DNA of 64,000 nt, from assembly GCA_016648135.1 (NCBI GenBank), contig JADDOH010002547.1, positions 186,001 to 250,000 on the forward strand, in the 5' to 3' direction. The notes beneath the pieces are model-generated. The model saw nothing but the letters and a program-made list of their open reading frames with translations, was not told where the DNA came from and did no database searches. The position numbers and the translations under genes are program-made. This document shows, piece by piece, positions 24,671 through 34,224 of the stretch (positions are counted from its first letter, which is position 1; each line of letters starts with the position of its first letter). Source of the stretch: Agrypnia vestita (Eukaryota; Arthropoda; Insecta; Trichoptera; Phryganeidae).

Positions 24671-25588
24671 ATGGATATTTTATACGAACCGTATATTTCA
24701 CTGAGAAACAAATTTCGATTGCTGAAGCGATGCTCGACACTCGAAACAAAACCCGAGAAGCAAATTCGCTGAAGTCTTAGGCGTCTGATACACATGCTTC
24801 TTTAGTGGCACGTGAGCATGCGCAGTATCGACTTTGACAGTGGCATGCTTATTAGTGGCATGTGTGTACGCACATTGCTAGAAATGAGCATGCCACCTAG
24901 TGGCACCTAGTGGCATGCTCAAAAATCAACCGCCAGTTGATTTATAAGCATGCCACTGTCATTCACCATAGAGGAGGGGTATCTTTGGAGCATGTGTGAA
25001 CAGACTTGCTTATTTATGAGCATGCTTATGTCATTCGCGGGCTTCGCGGCTAGTATTATCAATGCGATCTTCTCAGTCGGGCGACAAATGAAACAAATAT
25101 GGCGCGTTGGGGAGATGATAAAACATTACTTTTCGTGACTTATTATAGGAATTACGAATGTCTGTGGAATACTCGGTCACCGTTGTGTAAAAATAATATA
25201 GTGAGAAATAATGTTTACGAAACTTTATTAATAGGCAAACTAAAATCAAAAATGTGCGGATGGAAACTGGGGAACTTTTTTGATTTATTGATTCACTTGA
25301 ATTTTCTATTTCAGTTTGCAAAGTTTCCATTTTGAACAAGAGCGTCTCTATTCTATGACAAGAGCATGCCACTAATAAGCATGTGTGTTTGATTGTTAGC
25401 TTTGGGCATGCTTATTTATGAGCATGCCACTAATAAGCATGCTAGTAATGAGCAAGTGTGTACAGTTGTTAGGGCATGCTTATTAGTGGCATGCTCATTA
25501 GCATGCCAGTAAAGAAGCATGTGTATCTGTACCTTTATGCAGCGTTGCCAAGAAAGCGTCCTGTCATCGCAAGGGTGGAGGTTCGTAT
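24671..25588. mobile_element. Interrupted element with GTATAAAA-type ends
   Basis: GGATATTTTATACGAACC at 24671 is matched in inverted form by GGTTCGTATAAAACATC near 25572-25588. Between them lies about 100 bp of left flank, the GCATGC-rich fold-back (24780-25534), and about 50 bp of right flank. I infer that the fold-back inserted into this older element. Its ends match the hairpin at 1758-1944. Confidence 0.5.
24780..25534. mobile_element. GCATGC-rich fold-back element, copy 1
   Basis: The left end GGCGTCTGATACACATGCTT is preceded by TTA. The right end is the complement of a GGTACAGATACACATGCTT block and is followed by TTTA. Both flanking regions are packed with units of GCATGCCACTAATAAGCATG type. 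TTA at the borders suggests a PIF/Harbinger-like 3-bp target duplication but is not decisive. The minus strand is open for 99 codons at 25073-25372, and an equivalent frame exists in the second copy. The encoded peptide (MACSCHRIETLLFK start) has no domain I recognise. Confidence 0.75.
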
Positions 25589-25599
25589 AAAACATCTGT

Positions 25600-26510
25600 T
25601 TTATTCAACACGAATGAGTAATGCCTCAGTGAGGGCTCTGGGCGTGTGGTGATTGCGCTGGTGCATAGTTCGACATCTGGATTTGTGATTTTTGCAAGTA
25701 GATTAAGTTCCTTATTTAGATTTGACCAAAGTTCCTATGTTGATTTTGTTTTTGAGAATATTATATACTTTAAACGAATATATGTAACACAACACTCATA
25801 TCAAGTTAAGCAAAAATGTATGACTGATTATAATTACGAATAAAAGTTTTTGATTTATGATATGTTTTTTATGTCACAAAAACAAAATGGTAGGTATTCC
25901 ATATTTTGTTACTTTCCTTTTGTATTTTGCGTAATTTTTTCCGGGTGTACGGCTAGTAATATATTAAAATCTGAATATGATAATACTGTTAAAAAATATT
26001 ACGAGATTCATACTTTATTTCCTATACCTAAATGACAGTAAATTTCAAAATACTGACAGCACGCCGCTGCCATTTCCATTGGTATGTGTTATCGTAACAA
26101 CCATGTCTCGACCCTTATTATATTATAACATGGAACACTCGTCAATTTTGACGTTATGAGTCCGTTCATTTTTGGAAAGCGACTTGCATTAGTGTGGTAA
26201 CAGTGCATTTACAAAAACTCGGTAACATTTTTTTTTGAGTAAATGACAGACGCAAAAAATAATTATAAATATTATTTCAGTTTCTTAACCCAAAATAATC
26301 AAAGGTAAAATTGTTTTAAAAAAAACTCATTCCGTTTTTAAAATTAATATGATTTTAAAATTGTTACTAAAAAAATGAAAACATTGTCTATATACTTTTT
26401 AAAAAAAGTACTCTAAACTAGATTTTTTTTTATATTTCACTTTATTGAAAATTAAAACAAATAAGTGAATCCATTATATACTATATAGCATGTCATTGGT
26501 ATTAATCATT
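25600..26510. other. No gene seen; A+T-rich DNA
   Basis: Short ORFs at 25646-25843, 25850-26035 and 25977-26159 show no motif and no splice-site frame. No terminal repeats were found. Confidence 0.45.
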
Positions 26511-26519
26511 AATCAAAAT

Positions 26520-26715
26520 ATATAATTCTCTACGTAACAATGTCCGTCACCAACTCTACCAGAATTCTCAAATAATAATGTGATATAATAGGTATAATAA
26601 TGAGGTATAAGAAGCAAAAAAATCAAAATTCTCTTTTTAATAATGTCTATTACTAACGTTATCAAGACGCTACTCTAGATGGCGCTGTTCTCCCAACATT
26701 AACTGGCGGCCGAAA
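26520..26715. repeat. Dispersed repeat shared with 9955-10160
   Basis: Two direct units starting AATTCTCTACGTAACAATGT at 26523 and AAATTCTCTTTTTAATAATG at 26627, ending GGCGGCCGAAATATATAAC. The arrangement matches the copy near 10 kb. Confidence 0.6.
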
Positions 26716-26900
26716 TATATAACAAAAGCACGTCATTTTTGATGGGTTATATATAACTAGTTTAAAATTAATAGTATATAAGGAGGTATAATTTTAGTTA
26801 ATTAACAAAATCTTATAATTAAATTTAATTAATAAGATAAACTATTGTCATTTGTATTCGATTCCGAATCCTTATCTAAATTAATATTAAATTGATTTAA

Positions 26901-28128
26901 GGGGGGGGTAAGATTTTTAACTTTTTTTTGCATTATATTTTTAATTTTTTAAATGAATGAATGACATCGCAAGAATATTGTGTCAAAATTTCAAGTCAAT
27001 CGGAGCAAAATTGACGAAATTATGAACATTTAAGCGATACTCTGACTGATTTTCTTACCTGCTCGGGCGGCTACGAGACGCACGCGCTCACCTGAGGACT
27101 ACCGGACGTGCTTATTGTATTGGAAGAGTTTTGTGTAGACAAGGACACAAAGATGCTGATGATGAAAGCTCTTTGCTGTGTGAACATGGCATCGACGATT
27201 ATATGTAAGTATAAAATAAGTGTTGAGTTTTATTTTGAATTTAACAGTGTGCAAAACTTTAAAGCGTTTTCCCCATATCTCACGTTTTCAAAGTCGGTGT
27301 CCATCATAACTTCAAAACTACTGCACCGATCCTTTTGAAATTTTAAACACTATTTCTGTACATAATTTACGAGGTAACGCTGGAGACTTTTTTTCAAAAT
27401 TGTTATTAATTTTTATTTTTTAATAACAAATTAGTCGATATTTTTCGTGAAAAATCGCGTTTTTTCCTTCAAAGTGTTCCAAAAAATTGAAAAATTGAAA
27501 TTTCAAAAAACCCTTCCAGCGTTACCTGGGAAAATCTATTATCTAACGAATGAACTTTGATTTTATGATTTCAGATGATTTAGCACCAAGTTATGATGGA
27601 CATATCGACGAAAAATATCGACTAATTTGTTATTAAAAAATAAAAATTAATAACAATTTTGAAAAAAAGTCTCCAGCGTTACCTCGTAAATTATGTACAG
27701 AAATAGTGTTCAAAATTTCAAGGGATCGGTGCAGTAGTTTTGAAGTTATGATGGACACCGACTTTGAAAACGTGAGATGTGTGGAAAACGTTTTAAAGCT
27801 TTGCACACTGTAAAAATCAAAATAAAACTCAACACTTATTTTATACTTACACATGATCGTCGATGCCATGTTCACACAGCAAAGAGCTTTCATCATCAGC
27901 ATCTTTGTGTCCTTGTCTACACAAAACTCTTCCAATACAATAAGCACGTCCGGTAGTCCTCAGGTGAGCGCGTCTCTCAGAGTATCGCTCAAATGTTCAT
28001 AATTTCGTCAATTTTGCTCCGATTGACTTGAAATTTTGACACAATATTCTTGCACAATATTATACATTCATTTAAAAAATTAAAAATAAAATGCAAAAAA
28101 AAAAAGTTAAAAACCTTACCCCCCCCCC
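26901..28128. mobile_element. 1.2-kb fold-back element flanked by TTAA
   Basis: A G-run plus TAAGATTTTTAAC at the left end is mirrored by GTTAAAAACCTTACC plus a C-run at the right end, each directly bounded by TTAA (26897-26900, 28129-28132). The arms are about 520-550 bp (26901-27448 and 27608-28128), nearly perfect complements, separated by about 160 bp of unique sequence. The matching ORFs read from both arms (starting MLIVLEEFCVDKD) arise from the duplication and have no recognised domain. TTAA borders suggest mobilisation by a piggyBac-type enzyme, but TTAA may also be part of the repeat. Confidence 0.8.
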
Positions 28129-28162
28129 TTAACCTACGCGTTGGGCTTCGGTCGGGCGACGC

Positions 28163-28470
28163 TACGAAAGGGAGTAATAAAAAATTTCCAAAAATCTAAA
28201 ATTATACTATAATCAGGTTTCGCGTCTACCAGACGCGTTGAAATATTTTCAAACAACTTAATAAGTTGCATGAAAAAAACATTCAAAATTGGAAAAATTC
28301 AATTTTTTTTTAACGAAAATTTGACAGATCTTCTTGATCGTCGCCACGAGTCTGCTTGCAAAGTTTCAGCTCGATTGGATCGCGGGGAAGGGGTTTAAAA
28401 TTGATCCAAAATTTTTTCGTCAGACAAGAAGACAAACAGACGTCACGAGTTAATATAAAGGGAGTAAAAA
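28163..28470. repeat. Repeat with GGGAGTAA ends, relative of 58240-58760
   Basis: GGGAGTAATAAAAAATTTCC opens the segment and ATATAAAGGGAGTAAAAAT closes it. Inside, GATCTTCTTGATCGTCGCCA and AAAGTTTCAGCTCGATTGGA match the reverse strand of 58260-58390 closely. No protein is recognised. Confidence 0.6.
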
Positions 28471-28715
28471 TGCACTTTTTATATACCATTAGATGGCTTC
28501 TTTTTTTCACTTTTTATCGATCCAAAAAAGTCAATATGGAATTTTTTGCACATCCGTCATTGTTCTACGATCACAACGATTATGTCAATAGTCAAGTCAA
28601 TACTAACATGAATAGGGAAAGAAGAAGAATCAATTGGTTGAGAATATTTTTCAGAATAAATTCATCTGACTTATTTTCAGCATACCACTTATTTATTAAT
28701 AAAATAGTTTAGAAA

Positions 28716-29005
28716 CTAGGTGTAACCCGTCAAAAATGACGGTAATTTTACATGTCGGTTCCTAAGGAATAAATATTTATTTATTTACCTATATAAAAAA
28801 GAAAAGAACAAGAAAAAAAAAATACTATGAAGAAAAATGAAACAAGAAGGAATAGAAAAAAATAGAAAAGAAAGAAGAATGAATAAACTAAATGAAGTAA
28901 AAAAAATGAAAAAAAAACATTTTTACATAAAAAAAATAATGTAAAAAAGATGAAAAAAAAATACGCAAAATAATTGACAGACACAACGAAATTATTGTAA
29001 TTGAG
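28716..29005 (-). mobile_element. Helitron 3' end and body, relative of 23861
   Basis: The minus strand ends CCGTC-ATTTTT-GACGG hairpin, GTTACAC, CTAG, then host T. The body runs rightward through an A-rich low-complexity stretch (28790-28975) to GACAGACACAACGAAATTAT, the same landmark as in the 23861 copy. Confidence 0.55.
28790..28975. repeat. A-rich purine low-complexity tract
   Basis: Nearly all A and G on the + strand, with GAAAAAAA-type words. The 67-codon minus-strand ORF (Phe/Leu-rich) is a composition artefact. Confidence 0.8.
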
Positions 29006-29429
29006 ATGTGCATTTGATTATGCATTTTTATCGATTATTGCGGTGTGATAGAGAAATATTTCAATGTAATAACATGTACGCAATAAATATAAATTTGTCA
29101 TGTGTATGTTATTCATTGAATAAATTGAATTAAATTAAGTAAACGGGGTTTAGGTACCGACAGCCTAGATACCGAACTGTTTACTATTTATGACTTTATG
29201 AAAGATTTTCTGACGACTTCGCCGGAAACTGTCAATAAAACATGAAAAAAAGATAATATTACAGATGAGGTTTAAGGGTTACCTACAGACAGACTCGTAT
29301 TAGCAAATAGGCAATGTAGACAACGGTCCGGCGATAACGGATCTAAATATGTATCATGTATTTAAGAACAACAGACCAAAATAATTAAAATACGCACTCA
29401 TTTTTGACAATACGCTGCAGCCAAAATTA

Positions 29430-30292
29430 GGCGTCTGATACACATGCTTATTTAGTGGCACGTGAGCATGCGCAGTATCGTCTTTGTCAGTGGCATGCTT
29501 ATTAGTGGCATGTGTGTACGCACATTGCTAGAAATGAGCATGCCACTGTCATTCACCATAAGGTACAGATACACATGCTTCTTTACTGGCATGCTAATGA
29601 GCATGCCACTAATAAGCATGCCCTAACAACTGTACACACTTGCTCATTACTGGCATGCTTATTAGTGGCATGCTCATAAATAAGCATGCCCAAAGCTAAC
29701 AATCAAACACACATGCTTATTAGTGGCATGCTCTTGTCATAGAATAGAGACGCTCTTGTTCAAAATGGAAACTTTGCAAACTGAAATAGAAAATTCAAGT
29801 CAACCAATACATCAAAAAAGTTCCCGAGTTTCCATCCGCACATTTTTGATTTTAGTTTACATAATTTTTATTGTAAGATTTGAATCATTCATGCCTATTA
29901 ATAAAGTTTCGTAAACATTATTTCTCACTTTATTATTTTTACACAACGGTGACCGAGTATTCCACAAACATTCGTGATTCCTATAATAAGTCACGAAAAG
30001 TAATGTTTTATCATCTCCTCAACGCGCCATATTTGTTTCATCTATCGCGGACTGAGAAGATCGCATTGATAATACTAGCCGCGAAGCCCGCGAATGACAT
30101 AAGCATACTCATAAATAAGCAAATCTGTTCACACATGCTCCACATGCACACAAGATACCCCTTCTCTATGGTGAATGACAGTGGCATGCTCATTTCTAGC
30201 AATGTGCGTACACACATGCCACTAATAAGCATGCCACTGTCAAAGTCGATACTGCGCATGCTCACGTGCCACTAAAGAAGCATGTGTATCAG
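29430..30292. mobile_element. GCATGC-rich fold-back element, copy 2 (composite)
   Basis: It begins GGCGTCTGATACACATGCTT after TTA, as copy 1 does, and follows copy 1 for about 130 bp to CATTCACCATA. At 29561 it switches to the start of the opposite end (AGGTACAGATACACATGCTT) and then runs as an inverted full-length relative of copy 1 to 30292. The + strand therefore carries the ORF seen on the minus strand of copy 1 (29723-29914, continued in another frame at 29880-30275), with an inserted piece of about 30 bp breaking the frame. No known domain. Confidence 0.75.
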
Positions 30293-30299
30293 TTTGTTT

Positions 30300-31015
30300 C
30301 CTACATATCCACTAATTTCTTTAAACAAAGCGCCCAAACATTAAATTAAAGACAATAAATATTTCCGCTATACTGATAGAAATATTGACGCACATGTCTT
30401 GATCTTTCTTTTCGAAACTTTACATAAATGAAAACATCCCACCTATTTTGTCTTGGAATATTAATAATAAAGATATTTTTATGGTGGGGAAATCTGTCCC
30501 CATGGCTTCATGTATTTCGGAGACTTTCTGGGTGGCTGAGACATGTAACACGTTTTGTGAACTTATCAATTATATCTACTTTGCATTTACATTTATTCTA
30601 CACCATCTGTAGGCCAAAATGTAAGAACAAAAACATGAAATAAGAAAAGGAAAAATTTCTTAATGGCTTTGCTTTTTACGAAAATGTCATAATTTATTAT
30701 TTATAGAAAAATGTGTGGCCCAGGCCTAACGTGTGAAAGACTTAAAATTGTGTAACTTGAGTCTACATCAGAGGTTCCCAATGGGAGGGCCGGGAGCGAT
30801 CGAGAAGTAGGTAGGTACCCTGCAAAATATTGTTGCGTACAATAGAATTCTAGACTATGCGTAACTATGAGAAATATCGAACGAATGGCATTGAATATAA
30901 TACACATCTATATTGGAGGATAAAGAGTGGAGAGGGAATGGGGCCTATGTTTTACGCAGGGTCCTAAGGGAGCTTCCATAAAACATTTGCTTCTATTTTA
31001 AACTCTTCCGAACCC
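30300..31015. other. No gene seen
   Basis: A 71-codon ORF at 30428-30643 has no recognised motif, and nothing else stands out before the LINE at 31020. Confidence 0.4.
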
Positions 31016-31019
31016 CTTT

Positions 31020-31571
31020 CCGCCCTCCATGTACTCATAACTTATAAAGTCCTCTGCACTTCTCTTGTCAGACCTCAGGTTGAATATAACTCGATAATTT
31101 GGTCGCCTCACTATGTTAATCATTCAACGAACGAATTTTGAACGAATCCAAAGAAAAATCTTAAGATTTATTAATTACAAATTAAATATACGCTTGGAAG
31201 ATATCAATTATGAATATCTCCTTAGTTATTTACAAATATTAAACTTGTCTGTGAGTCGTACTGTGGCAGACCTAATATTTCTTTATAGGATCATAAATAG
31301 CATGATTGATTGCCCCCAGATTATTAGTCTGATCGACTTATATGCCCCATGGAGGTCATCAAGACACAGTGCATTATTCTGTTATAGTGGAAATGTCAGA
31401 ACCAATGCATTAGCAAACTCTGTAATTCCTAGATTACATTCATTAGGGAATGAACATGAGGAGGCGGCTGACATTTTTGCTGATAATATAACTGTGTATA
31501 GGACAAAGCTGATACAATTCTTTACATCTCAACGAAATGGAAATGGATAATAAATTTTTCTGTATTATTAT
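31020..31571 (+). pseudogene. Jockey-like LINE reverse transcriptase, 3' fragment
   Basis: Near 31065 the + strand reads LVRPQVEY then IIWSPHY, the block that closes the RT region of jockey/R1-type LINEs. A one-base frameshift near 31135 moves it into the 145-codon ORF at 31113-31550, which continues FERIQRKILRFINYK and ends at a TAA. The normal 5' part (endonuclease and RT palm) is absent, so this is a 5'-truncated copy. Its 3' UTR appears to resume at 32271 after a nested insertion and ends in an (AAAT)n tail at about 32355. Confidence 0.75.
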
Positions 31572-32253
31572 GTTACCTTTTAACTATTATTATTTGTACC
31601 TTTAATTGTATTATTATGGGAAGTATGTTTAGTAGAGTCGGCAAGGCTGAGAATGATATCGAAAGGAGAGTGACTGCAGGAAACAAAGTTAATGGTACTC
31701 TAAATGCAATTATGGCCAATAAGAATCTGTCAACGGAAGCAAGACTAGCGGTACATAATGGCGTTCTAGTGCCAACCCCAATGTATGGAAGTGAAGCCAG
31801 GAATTGTCAAAAGAGGAATGAAAGTAGACTGAATGCGGTAGAAATGCGGTCACTAAGACGCTTGTGTGAAAAATCTTTGGTCGATAGAGTAAGGAATGAA
31901 CAAATTAGACGTGAATGCAATGCTGGCTGTAGTGTGGTAGATAGAATAAAGAAAGGAGTGCTGAGATAGTTTGGTCATGTGGAACGAGGTATGAACGAGG
32001 AAAGGATGGTTAAGAAAATATATGAGGCGAGTGTTGAAGGCAACAGGAATAGAGGGCGTCCGCGAAAGACCTGGCATGACCAGATACAACAAGTGTTTGA
32101 GGATGGCCTCGTTAAAAGCCGCAACAACCGTAGAACTTGTATGAGAAGATGCATGAATGTGGCCGAAGCAAAAGTGGTGTGCCAGCATAGAAGAGTGTGG
32201 CGTTCAATCCTCTCTGCCTACCTCTGCGGGGAAACGGCGTGATGTTAGTTATG
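31572..32253 (+). pseudogene. Second LINE C-terminal fragment nested in the first
   Basis: The ORF at 31616-31969 and its continuation (31979-32242, after an in-frame TAG at 31967) read the tail of an insect endonuclease/reverse-transcriptase LINE: GTLNAIMANKNLS, an LVPTPMYGSEA block, AVEMRSLRRLC, DRVRNEQIRREC, FGHVERGMNEERMVKKIY, GRPRKTW and a closing WRSILSAYLCG. The 17-base word tttttctgtattattat occurs on both sides (31555-31571 and 32254-32270), as expected for a target-site duplication. The short 3' end (GTGATGTTAGTTATG) resembles RTE-type ends. One stop inside the frame and the missing 5' part make it inactive. Confidence 0.75.
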
Positions 32254-32270
32254 TTTTTCTGTATTATTAT

Positions 32271-32355
32271 TTTATCTGTCTTATGTTATTTTTTTAAATT
32301 TATATTCGGTATATTTGTAAAAGCCCATAAGGGCGTTAAATAAATAAATAAATAA
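32271..32355 (+). repeat. LINE 3' UTR remainder and (AAAT)n tail
   Basis: After the second copy of the 17-base direct repeat the text continues to GCCCATAAGGGCGTTAAATA (a short hairpin followed by the tail) and ends in AAATAAATAAATAAATAA. I read it as the 3' end of the outer jockey-like LINE. Confidence 0.55.
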
Positions 32356-32646
32356 CGTAGATAACCCCTCCCCCATCCCCCTCCAGTGGAACATAATTTT
32401 TTCTATTAATTCCAGAAGACATTTTGTGCAATAATATAAATGAAGAATTAGGCAGCTCATCTCTGACCCCCCTTACCCCCACGTAGCCCAGCGTAGCATT
32501 CTGCCCAATCGTCCCCCCGCCCCTTGATTAGACCACATGCTTTGTGGACGCTATCTAAAGAGTTATATATGTAACATTTGGCTTTGATAGGTCAAAGGGT
32601 GTAAGATTATACAGAGAACAGGCAGACATTCAGTTTTATATAAATA

Positions 32647-33130
32647 CTAGCTGTGCCCGCGCGGCTTCGCACGCATAGATTTCTTAGTACACTGTTCTAG
32701 AACATTCTCCTTCCAGAACTTTCAAGAAATTTATTGAATGTATATACAGGAACCTTCTAGACACACCGACATATACCGCCACTTAGTTTAGAACCTTAAA
32801 GAACTTTCGGTAACTTTCTAGAACTTACTCCTTCCAGAAATTTCTAGAACAGGTTTTTCCGGAACCTTCTAGACTCACCGACACAGTCGGCGCGCCTATT
32901 TTGAAACAATCTGAAGCATTTGCGGCCTTCCCATAACAAAACAATGTGCTAGAAAGCACATATTCTTTACCCATTCCCACCCACGCACAGCCACCCCCAC
33001 CAAACTCGCATATTTTCGATGTGACACCAAGGGCTACCCACCACCATAACCACCGGTGGGTGGTTATGGCTGGTTGTGGAGAAAACTTAGCGGGTAGGGA
33101 AACACTGGTTTATTTTTATATAAACATATT
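32647..33130 (-). mobile_element. Helitron carrying heat-shock-element array
   Basis: On the minus strand the sequence ends in a GCG-rich hairpin (GTGCGAAGCCGCGCGGGCAC), then AG and CTAG, with host T beyond; this is a Helitron 3' end. Reading rightward from it, the first 200 bp are filled with HSF-type TTC/GAA units (see 32695-32849). The 5' TC end was not fixed; the segment must stop before the next Helitron end at 33145. Confidence 0.6.
32695..32880. promoter_or_regulatory. Cluster of canonical heat-shock elements
   Basis: Three blocks have the exact alternating 5-bp HSE spacing: TTCtaGAAcaTTC at 32695-32707 (three units), TTCcaGAActTTCaaGAA at 32711-32728 (four units) and TTCcaGAAatTTCtaGAA at 32832-32849 (four units). 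Additional two-unit sites occur, such as TTCtaGAA at 32816-32823 and two GAAccTTCtaGA copies. A GTATATACAG sequence lies at about 32739. Known: trimeric HSF binds nGAAn units in alternating orientation. Inferred: this array could bind HSF; whether it drives a transcript is unknown. Confidence 0.75.
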
Positions 33131-33144
33131 GATATATTGATTGA

Positions 33145-33200
33145 CTAGCTCTTCGTACCCGGCGTTTCCCGGGATATGGAAATTTCTCAGGTACGGAACT
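33145..33200 (-). mobile_element. Helitron 3' terminus (minus orientation)
   Basis: The minus strand reads a CCCGGGAAACGCCGGG hairpin, TACGAAGAG, CTAG and host T (at 33144 on the other strand). It resembles the plus-strand end at 39376 (CGCCGGGTACGAACAG then CTAG), so both belong to one family. The body and 5' end to the right were not delimited. Confidence 0.55.
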
Positions 33201-33666
33201 AATACTAGATTTGTATATATTTACTTAAATATATATGTATATTTATTAGAGTTACCTACATAAAAATGCTACTGCAATGTTTTTCGATAAGCAATAAATA
33301 GTATGCGTGTAAAAACGGATAAAATTGGCGACCCCACTTTGGAGCAAGAAATAAACATAAGCACACAACAAAAAAAAACCATGCAAAAAACATAGACTTT
33401 CCTGAAAATTGATATAATTTACGGTTTTATTTCAAGGAAGCAAAATTGCCCTTTCACATCCATTTATGACTTGTTTCCTCAAAATCAATGTAGGTATATA
33501 TTAATACTATCCAACTACTTATTTTTCAATTACCATAAATTATTATTACAAATAATTTGACTCTGTATACATACCTACAGATCGGAAAGCAGTTTTTTTA
33601 GAAAGATTACACAAATATAATTTTCAATCTTCTTCAACTTTCAAAATCAAGTTTTAAAATGATTTT

Positions 33667-34206
33667 TTTTTCTCTTTATTTTGGCCTTCACCAATTCGGT
33701 GTTATTAGCCAGTACAAAATATATACAATTAATTAAAAATACAGAAATAAATAACATTAATGAACAATAATTACAATATTAATAATTTTATGAATATTTA
33801 TACTAGTACTTTGATGAACAATATAAATGACATATTTTAATAACATAGATTAAAAAAGATAGAACATTTAAATTTGAGAACATATAGGTACAAATTATAA
33901 ATAAATATTAACAAAATTAAAACGAAACCATGAAGCATTTCAATTCATTTAAGTAATATTTTAATATAAAGAAAAGAAAATTGTGAGGATATAAACGAAA
34001 TATATTTTCACATTTCTCTTATTTAGAAGCCAATCAACATAACAAAAACGTAACAGATAAAAAACAACTTAGGATTAACAAAGTTTTACATCATTATTTT
34101 AATATTTGAATTTGATTGATTTGTAATTCTCTCTTTTTTTGGGAAAGTATATTCAAATTTTTAGGAACACGAAATGTGTTTGTGTTCCTAAAAAAATTTT
34201 AATTTT
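33667..34206 (-). mobile_element. 5'-truncated LINE insertion with 15-bp duplication
   Basis: The word TTTTAAAATGATTTT occurs at 33652-33666 and again at about 34208-34222. Between them the minus strand ends at the left with AATAAAGAG and an A-run, that is, a poly(A)-like 3' end next to the left duplication. This is the layout of a target-primed retrotransposon insertion. Coding content is decayed; a weak VPKNLNILSQKKRE-like peptide near 34150 may be a LINE C-terminus. Confidence 0.65.
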
Positions 34207-34224
34207 TTTTTAAAATGATTTTCA

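Noticed and set aside
24840..25530. CRISPR-like array of GCATGC repeats
   Set aside because: Units are palindromic, irregularly spaced and both-orientated; the DNA is eukaryotic; they form a fold-back element.
27108..27947. Matching ORFs on + (27108-27338) and - (27633-27947) strands as a duplicated gene
   Set aside because: They are the same arm of a long fold-back read twice; no domain, and the similarity is fully explained by the inverted repeat.
28781..28984. 67-codon minus ORF as a membrane protein
   Set aside because: The Phe/Leu richness comes from a low-complexity A/G tract.
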